Source: Bacillus sp. FJAT-27916 (lineage in GTDB: Bacteria > Bacillota > Bacilli > Bacillales > Pradoshiaceae). Taken from it: 64,000 nucleotides of DNA. Below the pieces are notes generated by a model that was not told where the DNA came from, searched no databases, and saw nothing but the letters and a program-made list of their open reading frames with translations. How positions within the stretch are numbered: position 1 is the stretch's first letter; each line of letters begins with the position of its first letter. The translations under genes were made by a program, and so were the position numbers. Shown here in pieces: positions 27,831 to 37,683 of the stretch. The DNA lies in NCBI RefSeq assembly GCF_001183965.1, contig NZ_LFZV01000001.1, positions 778,942 through 842,941 on the forward strand, in the 5' to 3' direction.

Positions 27831-28505
27831 ATGAGGATTCTCATAGTAGAGGATGAACCAGATCTAAGGAAGGTATTGTTAAAAAGACTGAGTGCGGAGC
27901 ATTACAGTGTAGATGCGGTTGATAATGGAGCAGATGCCCTTCATTATATCTCTATGGCAGAGTATGATTGTGTTCTATTAGATATTATGATTCCACAAAT
28001 CAATGGCCTTGAAGTACTACGAAGGATTCGTGCTGATGAAAATTCCATGCCAGTTCTGCTTCTGACGGCAAAGGATGCGATTGAAGACAGGGTCGTGGGA
28101 CTTGATAGCGGAGCAGATGATTATTTAGTGAAACCATTTGCTTTTGATGAACTGCTGGCAAGAATACGTGTGTTAACAAGAAGGCCATTAGGTGCTGTGT
28201 CAAATATCTTTCAAGTAGATGACTTAAAGGTGGATTGCCATTCCCGCACTGTCACGCGCGGGAATGATGAAATCGAGCTGTCTAGCAAGGAATTTGCTAT
28301 TTTAGAATACTTGATTCGTCATAAAGGTATCGTCCTTTCGCGTGAGAAAATTGAACAGCATGTCTGGAATTATGATTATGAGGGCGGGTCAAATATTATC
28401 GATGTCTATATTCGTTATTTGCGTAAGAAGATTGATAGCGGGCATGAGCATAAGCTGATTCAGACCGTGCGCGGAGCTGGATATGTATTGAGAGGCCAAT
28501 CATGA
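27831..28505 (+). CDS. OmpR-family response regulator (YkoG-like)
   Basis: A 224-residue regulator. The receiver domain (1-115) has acidic residues in VEDEP, the phosphoacceptor Asp in DCVLLDIMIP (about residue 51) and a KPF motif near 103. The C-terminal winged helix (about 128-222) ends HKLIQTVRGAGYVLR. It partners with the kinase gene, which overlaps its stop (ATGA). The stimulus is unknown. Confidence 0.9.
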   Translation: MRILIVEDEPDLRKVLLKRLSAEHYSVDAVDNGADALHYISMAEYDCVLLDIMIPQINGLEVLRRIRADENSMPVLLLTAKDAIEDRVVGLDSGADDYLVKPFAFDELLARIRVLTRRPLGAVSNIFQVDDLKVDCHSRTVTRGNDEIELSSKEFAILEYLIRHKGIVLSREKIEQHVWNYDYEGGSNIIDVYIRYLRKKIDSGHEHKLIQTVRGAGYVLRGQS

Positions 28506-29866
28506 AGAAATTATCAATCAAGATGAAGATAACGATTTGGTACACAGGCCTCATGATTCTTATTATGGGATTTGTGTTTGCATTTATTTGGCTGTTCGCT
28601 GGACAGGCAGTTACCTATCAAGCGGAGAAACAATTAAAGGAAGCCGCCATTGATGGCGTTGAAGAGATTCGCTTTCAGAATGGACATTACAAGCGGGATG
28701 ATGACTTTGAATTCTATGACGATGGAGTGAGTATCTTAATTTATGACAATGCTGGAACCTTGCGGGAAGGCAGCCTGCCATCAGGCTTTACTGATCAAGA
28801 AATCGGATTGGCTCATGACCGTATCCAAACAGTTGTCAGCCAACAAACCGAATGGATGGTGTACGATTATGAGCTGATGCAGGATGGGCAGAGTGTCTGG
28901 ATACGAGCCGTGATGTCTATCGATTCATTTTCGAAGACAATGAATATCATCTTCCTGATTGTCCTCATATCCATTCCGATCCTTATTCTATTGGCAGGAT
29001 TCGGCGGGTATTGGATTACGAAAAAAGCCTTTAAGCCGCTAGAAGAAATGAACCGTGCTGTCAATGAAATCAAGGAGGGAAAGGATTTATCTCAACGTAT
29101 CCATTTGTCTGGTGCGAAGGATGAAATCCATGGGCTTGCTGATACATTTAACGGCATGTTTGAAAGGCTGGAAACATCCTTTGAGAATGAGAAGCAGTTT
29201 ACGGCTGATGCGTCGCATGAATTGCGAACACCGACTTCTGTCATCATTTCACAAGCGGAATATGCCCTTACCCAGCTTGACCATCCAGCTGAAGTGAAGG
29301 AAGCCCTTCAGTCCATTCTCAGACAGTCGACCAAAATGTCAGAGCTGATTAATCAATTATTACAACTGGCAAGGACTGATCAGAAGAACGCTTCTATTCA
29401 ATATGAGCTCTTTGATATGAGTGAGCTGACTGAAATTGTTGCGGAGGAAATGCGGGAACTGGCAGACGAGAATGGCAGTTCTGTTGAAATAGACATTCAG
29501 CCTGAGTTGAAAATAGAAGCTGACCAAACCTTGCTGATGCGCTTGCTCATGAACTTAATGATGAATGGGATTTCCTATAACAAGGAGAACGGCTATGTCA
29601 AAATTAAGCTCTATGAGGACGGAAATGATATTGTCGGGGAAGTATCAGATAATGGAATTGGTATAGCTGAGAGGGAGCAGGAGAAAATATGGGACCGCTT
29701 CTATCGCATTGATTCGGCAAGAACAAGCAGGGAAAATGGAAATGCTGGACTTGGACTATCAATGGCAAAATGGATTGTAGAAAAGCATCATGGAACCATT
29801 ACGGTGAAGAGTCAAATCGGGAAGGGAAGCATGTTTCAGTTTAGGTTGCCAAAGAGGAGAGGTTAG
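28502..29866 (+). CDS. Sensor histidine kinase (YkoH-like)
   Basis: A 454-residue membrane kinase. It has TM1 at about residues 12-34, an extracytoplasmic loop of about 110 residues rich in acidic residues, and TM2 at about 150-170. A HAMP follows, then HisKA with the phosphorylated His in ADASHELRTPTS (about 238) and HATPase motifs N, G1 (SDNGIGIAE), F and G2 (AGLGLSMAKWIV). The length of 454 equals that of B. subtilis YkoH as I remember it. With the divergent PepSY gene it makes a surface-sensing unit. Confidence 0.9.
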   Translation: MKKLSIKMKITIWYTGLMILIMGFVFAFIWLFAGQAVTYQAEKQLKEAAIDGVEEIRFQNGHYKRDDDFEFYDDGVSILIYDNAGTLREGSLPSGFTDQEIGLAHDRIQTVVSQQTEWMVYDYELMQDGQSVWIRAVMSIDSFSKTMNIIFLIVLISIPILILLAGFGGYWITKKAFKPLEEMNRAVNEIKEGKDLSQRIHLSGAKDEIHGLADTFNGMFERLETSFENEKQFTADASHELRTPTSVIISQAEYALTQLDHPAEVKEALQSILRQSTKMSELINQLLQLARTDQKNASIQYELFDMSELTEIVAEEMRELADENGSSVEIDIQPELKIEADQTLLMRLLMNLMMNGISYNKENGYVKIKLYEDGNDIVGEVSDNGIGIAEREQEKIWDRFYRIDSARTSRENGNAGLGLSMAKWIVEKHHGTITVKSQIGKGSMFQFRLPKRRG

Positions 29867-30200
29867 TAAATATTATCGATTGTTTGAACCGGTGGGGAGT
29901 AGCCATTGGGCTAAACCGCTATATTTTGCGCTGCTGGACATCAAATGGTCTTTTCTTGCAGATTGAAAAGAGCAGCTGAACCAAGAGAAAGATACTTTCT
30001 AATTAAGAAAGGACCTAAATCGCTGGAACTAAAACTTTTAGATAGAAAATTGAGTCACATTTAATTGAACGGCGAAAAGGCCGGAGGAGTTATCTTGCGC
30101 ATAGACAATAAATCAATCGTATTTGGTTGATGTTCTTTTAATATCATCAAACTCGTATAGTCGTTGAATTGGGACGGCGGCATGGCAGGCAATTAAAATA
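29867..30200. other. Gene-free stretch downstream of the two-component system
   Basis: No convincing gene. A GGAGG-led TTG frame of 11 codons (about 30095-30130, MRIDNKSIVFG) is the only coding-like signal and may be a relic or chance. Confidence 0.4.
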
Positions 30201-30253
30201 AAAAAGCTGACCCGAATATCCGTATAAGTTACGGAGCTTGGGTCAGCTTTTTA
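30201..30253 (-). terminator. Terminator of the class A PBP gene (bidirectional)
   Basis: AAAAAGCTGACCC/GGGTCAGCTTTTT outer stem with a CCGTA/TACGG inner hairpin; T-tails on both strands. Confidence 0.88.
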
Positions 30254-30267
30254 CTTTTTAGAGATGC

Positions 30268-33258
30268 TTAAGCTGCTTCATCTTCTTTAGGTTCTGCAGA
30301 TGCTGGCTCTGCAGCTTCAGCAGGTTCGTCAGCTTCTGCCGGCTTATCATCAGCTGGTTTATCATCAGCCGGTTTATCATCGGCTGGTTTATCTGCTGCT
30401 TCATCGTCATTTGTTTGTTCAGCTGGCTTAGGCTTTGCGTTTGGTTTGTTTTCTTCTTTTTTCTTATTGTCTTCCTTCTCTTCTTTTTTACTGTCTTCTT
30501 TCTTACTGTCTTCTTTCTTCTCATCCGCTTTCTTTTCAGTCTTAAATTCTATCTTATTGGACGGTTTTGAGACATTGCCGGCAATATCTACGGCAACAAC
30601 ATAGTAGCTGCCTGTTCCGCTTGATGTGAAGCTTCTACTGTCGTCTGCCTTGATGGCTGCGACCTTTTTACCGTTTTGATAGACATAGTAGCCAATGACA
30701 TCATTCTCGCCTGTCGTGCTCCAGCTGAGGGACTTGCCGTTTGCTGTAACAGCTGGGGCTCCTGGCGCTTTTCCATTATCGTTTAATGTAGCACCGCCGA
30801 CGACCAGGTTTTTGAACGAATCTCCCTTCGGCATGATGGACGATTTATCTATTACATATTGTCCGCCAATACTGTTAAAGAAGTCCGAGCTTACCGCGAT
30901 ACCTTTTTCGGTGAACTCAGAAGGTGTTCCTTTATGGGCGAGATATTTCTTGCCGTTAATGAACACATAGCTTTCACTTGATGTTGGCATATTGCCGCCT
31001 CCTTTAGGGAGATGGCTTGCGTTAAAGTAATCGGATACGGTCAGCTGGGCGTTCGAACAGGCAGCTGAAGCCAATGTTCCCGTCAGCATACAGTAAGATC
31101 TCTTCACTATACCGCCAGGCATTTGATGCTGGCTTGATGGAGCTATCAGCTTCGGATTAACATCATAAGCTGAGTTAATCAGTTGGGCCCATAAGCTCTG
31201 GTTCCGCTGGGAATAGCTCATCCCGCCCGTTTCGACTGATCCGTTTGAGTCATAGCCCATCCAGACGCCGAAGGTCACATTTGGGTTAGTAGCCACAAAC
31301 CAGGCATCACGGAAGCTTTGGCTCGTTCCGGTTTTACCGGCCCAGTCACTATAGAATTTCAGCTTGTTATTGATTCCGGCTGCTGTCCCAGATTTTAGGA
31401 CATCCCGCATCATGTCTAGTGTCAGATAGGCCGTTTGAGGACTGAATACTTTCTTTGCCTTTGACTTATGCTCGAAGATGATATTTCCATCGTTATCTTC
31501 GATTTTCTCAATCATATACGCGTCTACGAATTCGCCGCCGTTGGCGAATGTGGCAAATGCATTGGTGTTTTCCTCAACTGTGACTCCTCTTTCAAGGGCT
31601 CCAAGGGAAGTCGATAGATTAGTATAATCAGCTTCAATCAATGAACTGAAGCCCATTTTTTTCAGGTATTCTGCCGGTCGGCGATTCAATATTTCCTTAT
31701 ATTGCAGCACGGCCGGAATATTGTAGGACCTTTTCAAGGCTTCCCTTGCTGTCGTCAGCCCTGTAATCCCGCCGCCAGCATAGTTCCCAGGTTTATAGCC
31801 ATTGATGTTTATCGGCGCATTAATCAATGTCTTGGCAGGGTAGGAGACCCCGTACTCGATGGCTGGCGCATACACCAATAATGGCTTCATTGTTGATCCG
31901 TTGGAGCGGACCGCCGCAGTCGCATGGTTCAGCTGCTCTCGCTCGAAATCACGTCCTCCGACAAAGCTTAGAATTTTGCCGGTTGAGTTCTCAATCAGAA
32001 TGGCTCCTGTGTCAATCGGTTCATTGACGATTACAGTTTCCCCTGTTTCGGGGTCTGTTTTTTCCGCAGGGCGGGTTCCTTGATAATAGGAGAAATTCTT
32101 CGTGACTTTTTGCATATTGTCGTACATTTTTTTATCAATGGTTGTATGGATTTTATATCCGTTTTGCCTGATTGTTTGGTCAGCAAGATTGTAGTATTGC
32201 TGATAAAGGTCATCGTCTTCCTTTAAATCCTTTGCCTTGTATCCGTCTTTCTTGGCGAGAATAGGCATCATGATTTCAATGGCTCGTTTCTCTACCTCAT
32301 ACGTTAAGTAAGGATAGCGCTCTGTGGAGGAAGGCTGTCTTTTCGCTAAATGAGCCTTTACATCATATTTTAGCGCCTCATCATATTCCTTTTTCGTAAT
32401 ATCCCCATTATTGTACATCCGTTTCAGCACGGTTTTCATTCGGTTGAGTCCCGGGCTTATATCCTCCTTCACTTCCCCATATTGAGTGAAGGGTGTGTAG
32501 GAATAAGGGTTTTGCGGCAATCCCGCAATGAAGGCAGCCTGCGGCAGTGATAAATCTTTCGCATTAACGCCGAAAATCCCTTGTGCCGCAGTTTGAACTC
32601 CGGCAATATTTCGGCCGGATGAGTTGCGGCCAAATGGAGAGATATTCAAATAGGATTCGAGTATTTCATCCTTTTCTAGAAATTTCTCAAGGCGCATCGC
32701 CAATAAGATTTCCTTCGCTTTCCTGTCGAATGAAACCTCGTTTGTGAGGATTTGCTGCTTAATTAGCTGCTGGGTTAATGTGCTTCCTCCAGTCTGGACG
32801 GCTGAGCCAGTCACTTCTTGGAAGACAGCGCGCATTAAAGCCTTTGGTACGACACCATCATGCTTATAGAAATAGGCGTCCTCTGTGGCAATCAAGGCTT
32901 TCTTCACGTGTTCGGATACATTCTCAAGCTTTACTTCCTGGCGCTCAAGGTCTGTGCGCAGCTTTCCTAAATACACATTATCAGAGAAATAGATCTCCGA
33001 TGTTTCCTCGTAATTTAGCAAACTATTTTTTAATTGTTTTTCGCTGCGTACAGGCTCATCCTTTACAATGGAGGCAAAATAGCCTGCACCGACCCCGCCG
33101 GCAAAAAATATGCCAATGATGGTGACGATTATAAATATAAGAACATAATTCCAGACGACTTGATATGTGATGCTTGCTTTCCGCTTGACCGTTGGCTTCG
33201 TTGCATATGAGTAGAGGGATTGGGCCCCTTTTTTAAGTTTGTTGAATATTTCTTCCAA
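30268..33258 (-). CDS. Class A penicillin-binding protein (PBP1A family)
   Basis: A 996-residue bifunctional peptidoglycan synthase. It has a cytoplasmic head, one membrane helix (about residues 33-60) and a GT51 glycosyltransferase domain (EDAYFYKHDG, GGSTLTQQLIKQ). The transpeptidase domain has SXXK in SNGSTMKP, SXN in RSYN and KTG in WAGKTGTS. A fibronectin-type III-like module follows (about 830-905). The tail is K/E/D-rich and ends in DDKPA repeats (30351-30400 region), as in PonA. Extracellular. It stands alone between two terminators, upstream of and divergent from tyrS. I cannot assign it to a particular B. subtilis PBP. Confidence 0.92.
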   Translation of the reverse strand: MEEIFNKLKKGAQSLYSYATKPTVKRKASITYQVVWNYVLIFIIVTIIGIFFAGGVGAGYFASIVKDEPVRSEKQLKNSLLNYEETSEIYFSDNVYLGKLRTDLERQEVKLENVSEHVKKALIATEDAYFYKHDGVVPKALMRAVFQEVTGSAVQTGGSTLTQQLIKQQILTNEVSFDRKAKEILLAMRLEKFLEKDEILESYLNISPFGRNSSGRNIAGVQTAAQGIFGVNAKDLSLPQAAFIAGLPQNPYSYTPFTQYGEVKEDISPGLNRMKTVLKRMYNNGDITKKEYDEALKYDVKAHLAKRQPSSTERYPYLTYEVEKRAIEIMMPILAKKDGYKAKDLKEDDDLYQQYYNLADQTIRQNGYKIHTTIDKKMYDNMQKVTKNFSYYQGTRPAEKTDPETGETVIVNEPIDTGAILIENSTGKILSFVGGRDFEREQLNHATAAVRSNGSTMKPLLVYAPAIEYGVSYPAKTLINAPININGYKPGNYAGGGITGLTTAREALKRSYNIPAVLQYKEILNRRPAEYLKKMGFSSLIEADYTNLSTSLGALERGVTVEENTNAFATFANGGEFVDAYMIEKIEDNDGNIIFEHKSKAKKVFSPQTAYLTLDMMRDVLKSGTAAGINNKLKFYSDWAGKTGTSQSFRDAWFVATNPNVTFGVWMGYDSNGSVETGGMSYSQRNQSLWAQLINSAYDVNPKLIAPSSQHQMPGGIVKRSYCMLTGTLASAACSNAQLTVSDYFNASHLPKGGGNMPTSSESYVFINGKKYLAHKGTPSEFTEKGIAVSSDFFNSIGGQYVIDKSSIMPKGDSFKNLVVGGATLNDNGKAPGAPAVTANGKSLSWSTTGENDVIGYYVYQNGKKVAAIKADDSRSFTSSGTGSYYVVAVDIAGNVSKPSNKIEFKTEKKADEKKEDSKKEDSKKEEKEDNKKKEENKPNAKPKPAEQTNDDEAADKPADDKPADDKPADDKPAEADEPAEAAEPASAEPKEDEAA

Positions 33259-33356
33259 TTTTTCACACTCCTCTAAGAAATCATGTACATTATAGCATAT
33301 CGTTGGAAAATCGTATAAAAGATTCTATTATTACCTGAAAGATGTCTAAAATGGGT

Positions 33357-33386
33357 TTGACAAGGGCAGGATAAATATGATAAAAA
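33357..33386 (+). promoter_or_regulatory. Candidate tyrS promoter
   Basis: TTGACA (33357-33362) with a TAAAAA -10 at 18 bp (33381-33386); the -10 is poor. Confidence 0.4.
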
Positions 33387-33414
33387 TTTCATATCATCTA
33401 TTCATTTAAAAAGC

Positions 33415-33678
33415 GATGCAATGACAGGAATCCAGTAGTTAATCCGTCCCTGTTTTAGAGAGCCGGTGGTTTGGTGTGAACCGGCACAAACGGTTTAATG
33501 AATTACCTCCTGTAGCAGCATTCGTGAAGGCTTTGCCCCCGAGGGCAGGCTGTGTAGCGTATGCCGGTTCCTTACCGTTATAAGGAATTAAGCGGCGGGA
33601 AAATGTGATTTATCCCGCAAGTTGGGTGGTACCGCGATTTATTCGTCCCTTCATATTTGTGAAGGGGCTTTTTTGTGT
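33415..33678 (+). promoter_or_regulatory. T-box riboswitch of tyrS
   Basis: A complete T-box leader. Stem I features run from AGAGAGCCGGTGGTTTGGTG (from 33459) to the paired AACCGGC. A TAC triplet at 33504-33506 is the best Tyr specifier candidate. The T-box sequence GGGTGGTACCGCG is at 33624-33636, its TGGT able to pair with the ACCA end of uncharged tRNA. A terminator stem CCCTTCA/TGAAGGG with TTTTTT follows (about 33655-33676). Uncharged tRNA-Tyr would stabilise the antiterminator and switch tyrS on. Confidence 0.93.
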
Positions 33679-33755
33679 TCAATTTGCTGCACATAGTCGA
33701 AAAATGATTCATGCGGGCACATAAGAAAATGAAAAACTATGTTTAGCGTTTTTAA

Positions 33756-35036
<1,281 letters not shown>

Positions 35037-35043
35037 TGTACAG

Positions 35044-35081
35044 ATAAACCCAGAAGCTTAAATCAGCTCCTGGGTTTTTAT
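35044..35081 (+). terminator. Terminator of tyrS
   Basis: AAACCCAG/CTGGGTTT stem with inner AGCT pairing and a TTTTTA tail. Confidence 0.75.
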
Positions 35082-35092
35082 GTTCAGTCTAA

Positions 35093-35124
35093 CAAAAAAC
35101 CATCCCAAAAGGGATGGTTTTTCG
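35093..35124. terminator. Terminator of rpsD (bidirectional)
   Basis: ACCATCCC/GGGATGGT stem with an AAAA loop; T-runs on both sides. Confidence 0.88.
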
Positions 35125-35135
35125 TAACGGGCAGA

Positions 35136-35738
35136 TTAACGAGAGTAGAACTCAACGATAAGTGCTTCGTTAATTTCAGCTGGAAGCTCAGAACGCTCTG
35201 GTAAACGAGTGAATGTTCCTTCAAGCTTGTCAGCATCGAATGTTAAGAAATCAGGTACGAAGTTGTTTACTTCGATTGCTTCTTTGATAACATCAAGGTT
35301 GCGAGATTTTTCGCGAACGCCGATTGTTTGGCCAGCAGTCAAACGGTAAGATGGGATGTCAACGCGACGTCCATCAACTAGGATATGACCGTGGTTTACA
35401 AGTTGGCGAGCAGCACGACGAGTACGTGCTAAACCTAAACGGTAAACAACGTTGTCAAGGCGAGATTCAAGAAGAACCATGAAGTTCTCACCGTGTTTAC
35501 CTTGAAGTTTGCCAGCTCTATCAAAGATAGTGCGGAATTGGCGTTCGTTCACACCGTACATGTGACGAAGTTTTTGTTTTTCTTGCAATTGCAAACCGTA
35601 TTCGGAAAGCTTTTTGCGTTGGTTAGGACCGTGTTGTCCTGGAGCGTAAGGACGCTTTTCTAGTTCTTTACCAGTACCGCTTAGGGAAATTCCTAAACGA
35701 CGGGACAGTTTCCAAGATGGACCTGTATAACGAGCCAT
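35136..35738 (-). CDS. rpsD: 30S ribosomal protein S4
   Basis: A 200-residue primary 16S rRNA-binding protein. It has N-terminal [20 protein letters not shown], the [17 protein letters not shown] helix and the S4 domain (about 91-155, [20 protein letters not shown]). Stand-alone gene with its own promoter and leader, as in B. subtilis where S4 represses its own translation. Good ribosome site AGGAGG. Confidence 0.97.
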   Translation of the reverse strand: MARYTGPSWKLSRRLGISLSGTGKELEKRPYAPGQHGPNQRKKLSEYGLQLQEKQKLRHMYGVNERQFRTIFDRAGKLQGKHGENFMVLLESRLDNVVYRLGLARTRRAARQLVNHGHILVDGRRVDIPSYRLTAGQTIGVREKSRNLDVIKEAIEVNNFVPDFLTFDADKLEGTFTRLPERSELPAEINEALIVEFYSR

Positions 35739-35799
35739 AAGTAGACTCCTCCTTGATTGTTTTTATTTTTGTAAAATAAAAACCGATGTTTACATACAT

Positions 35800-35895
35800 T
35801 ACTGCCATTTCATTTTCATGCACCTTCGCCCTAGCAGCAGCGGGTTACGAGATGCACCTCAATGACTTGAGGAATGAAATGAACGAATAAAGACG
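35800..35895 (-). promoter_or_regulatory. rpsD leader, putative S4 autoregulatory RNA
   Basis: On the minus strand a structured GC-rich block includes CATTTCATTCCTCAAG, later paired by CTTGAGG-like and GAAATG elements, and two GGTGCAT copies (GAGGTGCATCTC and GAAGGTGCATG). Position and structure fit the S4-binding leader described for B. subtilis rpsD. The exact fold needs comparison. Confidence 0.5.
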
Positions 35896-35928
35896 TGAAC
35901 ATAAGCTGCGATATTTTACACAAGGAGT

Positions 35929-35957
35929 ATTGTATAATTTATTCATAGGGAAGTCAA
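35929..35957 (-). promoter_or_regulatory. SigA promoter of rpsD
   Basis: Minus strand TTGACT (35952-35957), 17 bp, TACAAT (35929-35934). Confidence 0.75.
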
Positions 35958-36034
35958 GGTATTATCTTGTTATTGGAAAATGCGAACAACTAATGACGGA
36001 TTATTTAGGTTGATTGTCATAGAACAAGAAGATC

Positions 36035-36166
36035 ATGTATTTCATTAGAAAAACAGTTGAAATAGGATTAATAACTAAAAAGGACCATGCCGGCTTAAAG
36101 ATAAAGGCAGACGCGGAATACGGATTGGCGTTTAGCAATTGCTTTCATGGGAAGGCTTGGACATAA
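36035..36166 (+). CDS. Possible small protein of 43 aa
   Basis: An open frame from ATG 36035 to TAA 36164-36166. It encodes a basic N-terminus, MYFIRKTVEIGLITKKDHAG, and a C-terminal YGLAFSNCFHGKAWT. The ribosome site is weak (AAGAAG). A hairpin terminator on the same strand follows 25 nt later. I do not recognise it. The surrounding 35958-36392 has no other gene. Confidence 0.25.
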   Translation: MYFIRKTVEIGLITKKDHAGLKIKADAEYGLAFSNCFHGKAWT

Positions 36167-36189
36167 TTATTTCAGCCAATGATAACCCC

Positions 36190-36232
36190 CAATGATTTGA
36201 TGATAGATTATCGTCAAATCATTCGGGTCTTT
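36190..36232 (+). terminator. Strong hairpin with + strand T-rich tail and no known + gene before it
   Basis: A 13-bp stem, AATGATTTGATGA pairing with TCGTCAAATCATT (one G-U pair), flanked by CCC/GGG and then TCTTTATTTG. Confidence 0.65.
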
Positions 36233-36392
36233 ATTTGTTGTTTTCCGTGTATTAGTTAATGGTGGCTTTTTATTATTCATGACTAGTGGAAGGGAGCGAA
36301 CCTATTTCCAACTGTTATTGAATAGGGAGAATAATTTACAATCATTCGTTTTTTAGGGTCATTTATTTAGTTATGTCCCAACCCCTTCTTTT

Positions 36393-36881
36393 TTAGAGGC
36401 TGGATTCAAGGATTGAAACGAAATGACTTAGACCTGTTTCATCTTCTTCATCAAAGCGTTCAAGATTAGGGCTGTCAATGTCAAGGACGCCGATTAAGCG
36501 GCCATCCTTCACGATTGGAAGAACAATTTCTGATTGACTGGCAGCATCGCAGGCGATATGTCCCGGGAAATCATGAACATTCGCTATGCGCATGATTCTG
36601 CGTTCTGATGCCGCAGTGCCGCAAACGCCTCTGCCAAGAGGAATGCGAATGCAGGCCGGGAGCCCTTGGAATGGACCGAGAACCAGCATATCGCTTTCTT
36701 CCTCGTATAGGTAGAAGCCAACCCAGTTAACATCATTTAGAAAAACATTTAAGAGGGCACTGGCATTGCTGAGGTTTGCCACGATATTAGGCTCCCCGGT
36801 AATTAACGCCTGTAATTGTTTGCCGACTAGTTGATATTGCTCAGCTTTTGTACCGGTGTATTGTTCGACTTGAAACATCAT
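36393..36881 (-). CDS. ytsP: GAF-domain free methionine-(R)-sulfoxide reductase (YtsP)
   Basis: A 162-residue single GAF domain enzyme that reduces free Met-R-sulfoxide. It carries the family cysteines in GLPACIRIPLGRGVCGTAA (about residues 75-93) and HIACDAASQSEIVLPI (about 108-123), with NWVGFYLY and GVLDIDSP as fold markers. It starts at ATG 36881 or the adjacent ATG 36878, behind AAAGGAG. Cytosolic oxidative repair. Confidence 0.9.
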   Translation of the reverse strand: MMFQVEQYTGTKAEQYQLVGKQLQALITGEPNIVANLSNASALLNVFLNDVNWVGFYLYEEESDMLVLGPFQGLPACIRIPLGRGVCGTAASERRIMRIANVHDFPGHIACDAASQSEIVLPIVKDGRLIGVLDIDSPNLERFDEEDETGLSHFVSILESSL

Positions 36882-37038
36882 ATTTCTCCTTTCCTCCCTA
36901 TATAGGGTATTGAAATCTATGCCAATCCTGTCTGTTTCATTCTTTTTGTCGAGAACTTATTGAAGGATATAGCCTCCTCAAAACAGAAGTAGTCCATAAG
37001 AGAGAATAACCTTTGTTTAGAAGGAGGGGAGTTTACGA

Positions 37039-37683
37039 ATGGACAAGAATACTAAGACGAAAGATTCCATTATAGAAGCTGCTATCTACTTATTTTACAT
37101 GAAAGGTTACTCTGCTACATCTATTCGAGATATTGCCAGGCGTGCAGGAAGCAATTCTGCTAATATTTCGTACCATTTTCAGCATAAGCAAGGCTTGCTG
37201 GAACATTGCTTTACCGACTTCTTTGAGGGGTATCTCACCGGCCTGGAGCAAATCGCGGAGCAATTGCCGCAGGTTGGTGCGAGGGAATGCCTCCTGCAGT
37301 ATACGAGCTTCTGTCTTCATTATTACCGTGAGAATTTCCTGCTTACAAGGCTGGTGCTGCGTGAGATCTCAGTCGACACAAGCTTGAACCGTGAAGTATA
37401 CATGACCTATCTCTCGAAGGAAAAATTTCTCCTCAAGATGATTTTAGAGGAGGGGAGAAAAAGGAATGAGCTTCGTCCAATCTCCATCCCAATGTTTGTC
37501 ACGAAACTAAAGGCCATGCTGAATGAGCCCTTTATCCATTCCCAATATTTCATGGAGGTATGGCATATATTCCCGAATGAGCCGCATTTCACGAAGGCGT
37601 ATTTCACAGAAATCGAGACATTTCTGCATGAATGTCTGTTTCATACGATATACCGTGCGCCGATTGAGCTGGCTAAGGCTTGA
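37039..37683 (+). CDS. refZ: TetR-family regulator RefZ (YttP)
   Basis: A 214-residue TetR/AcrR protein. The N-terminal HTH includes IIEAAIYLFYMKGYSATSIR and ISYHFQHKQGLLEH. The C-terminal regulatory domain is alpha-helical. Position (ytsP-yttP-hisJ-ezrA) and similarity support RefZ. In B. subtilis RefZ binds DNA near the origin and terminus and tunes FtsZ-ring placement at the onset of sporulation. AGGAGGGG ribosome site. It converges with hisJ, overlapping 3' ends by 11 nt. Confidence 0.82.
   Translation: MDKNTKTKDSIIEAAIYLFYMKGYSATSIRDIARRAGSNSANISYHFQHKQGLLEHCFTDFFEGYLTGLEQIAEQLPQVGARECLLQYTSFCLHYYRENFLLTRLVLREISVDTSLNREVYMTYLSKEKFLLKMILEEGRKRNELRPISIPMFVTKLKAMLNEPFIHSQYFMEVWHIFPNEPHFTKAYFTEIETFLHECLFHTIYRAPIELAKA

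Noticed and set aside
30095-30130. GGAGG-led 11-codon frame downstream of the two-component system
   Set aside because: Too short and no remnant continues after its stop in the same frame; kept only as a note on the gene-free stretch.
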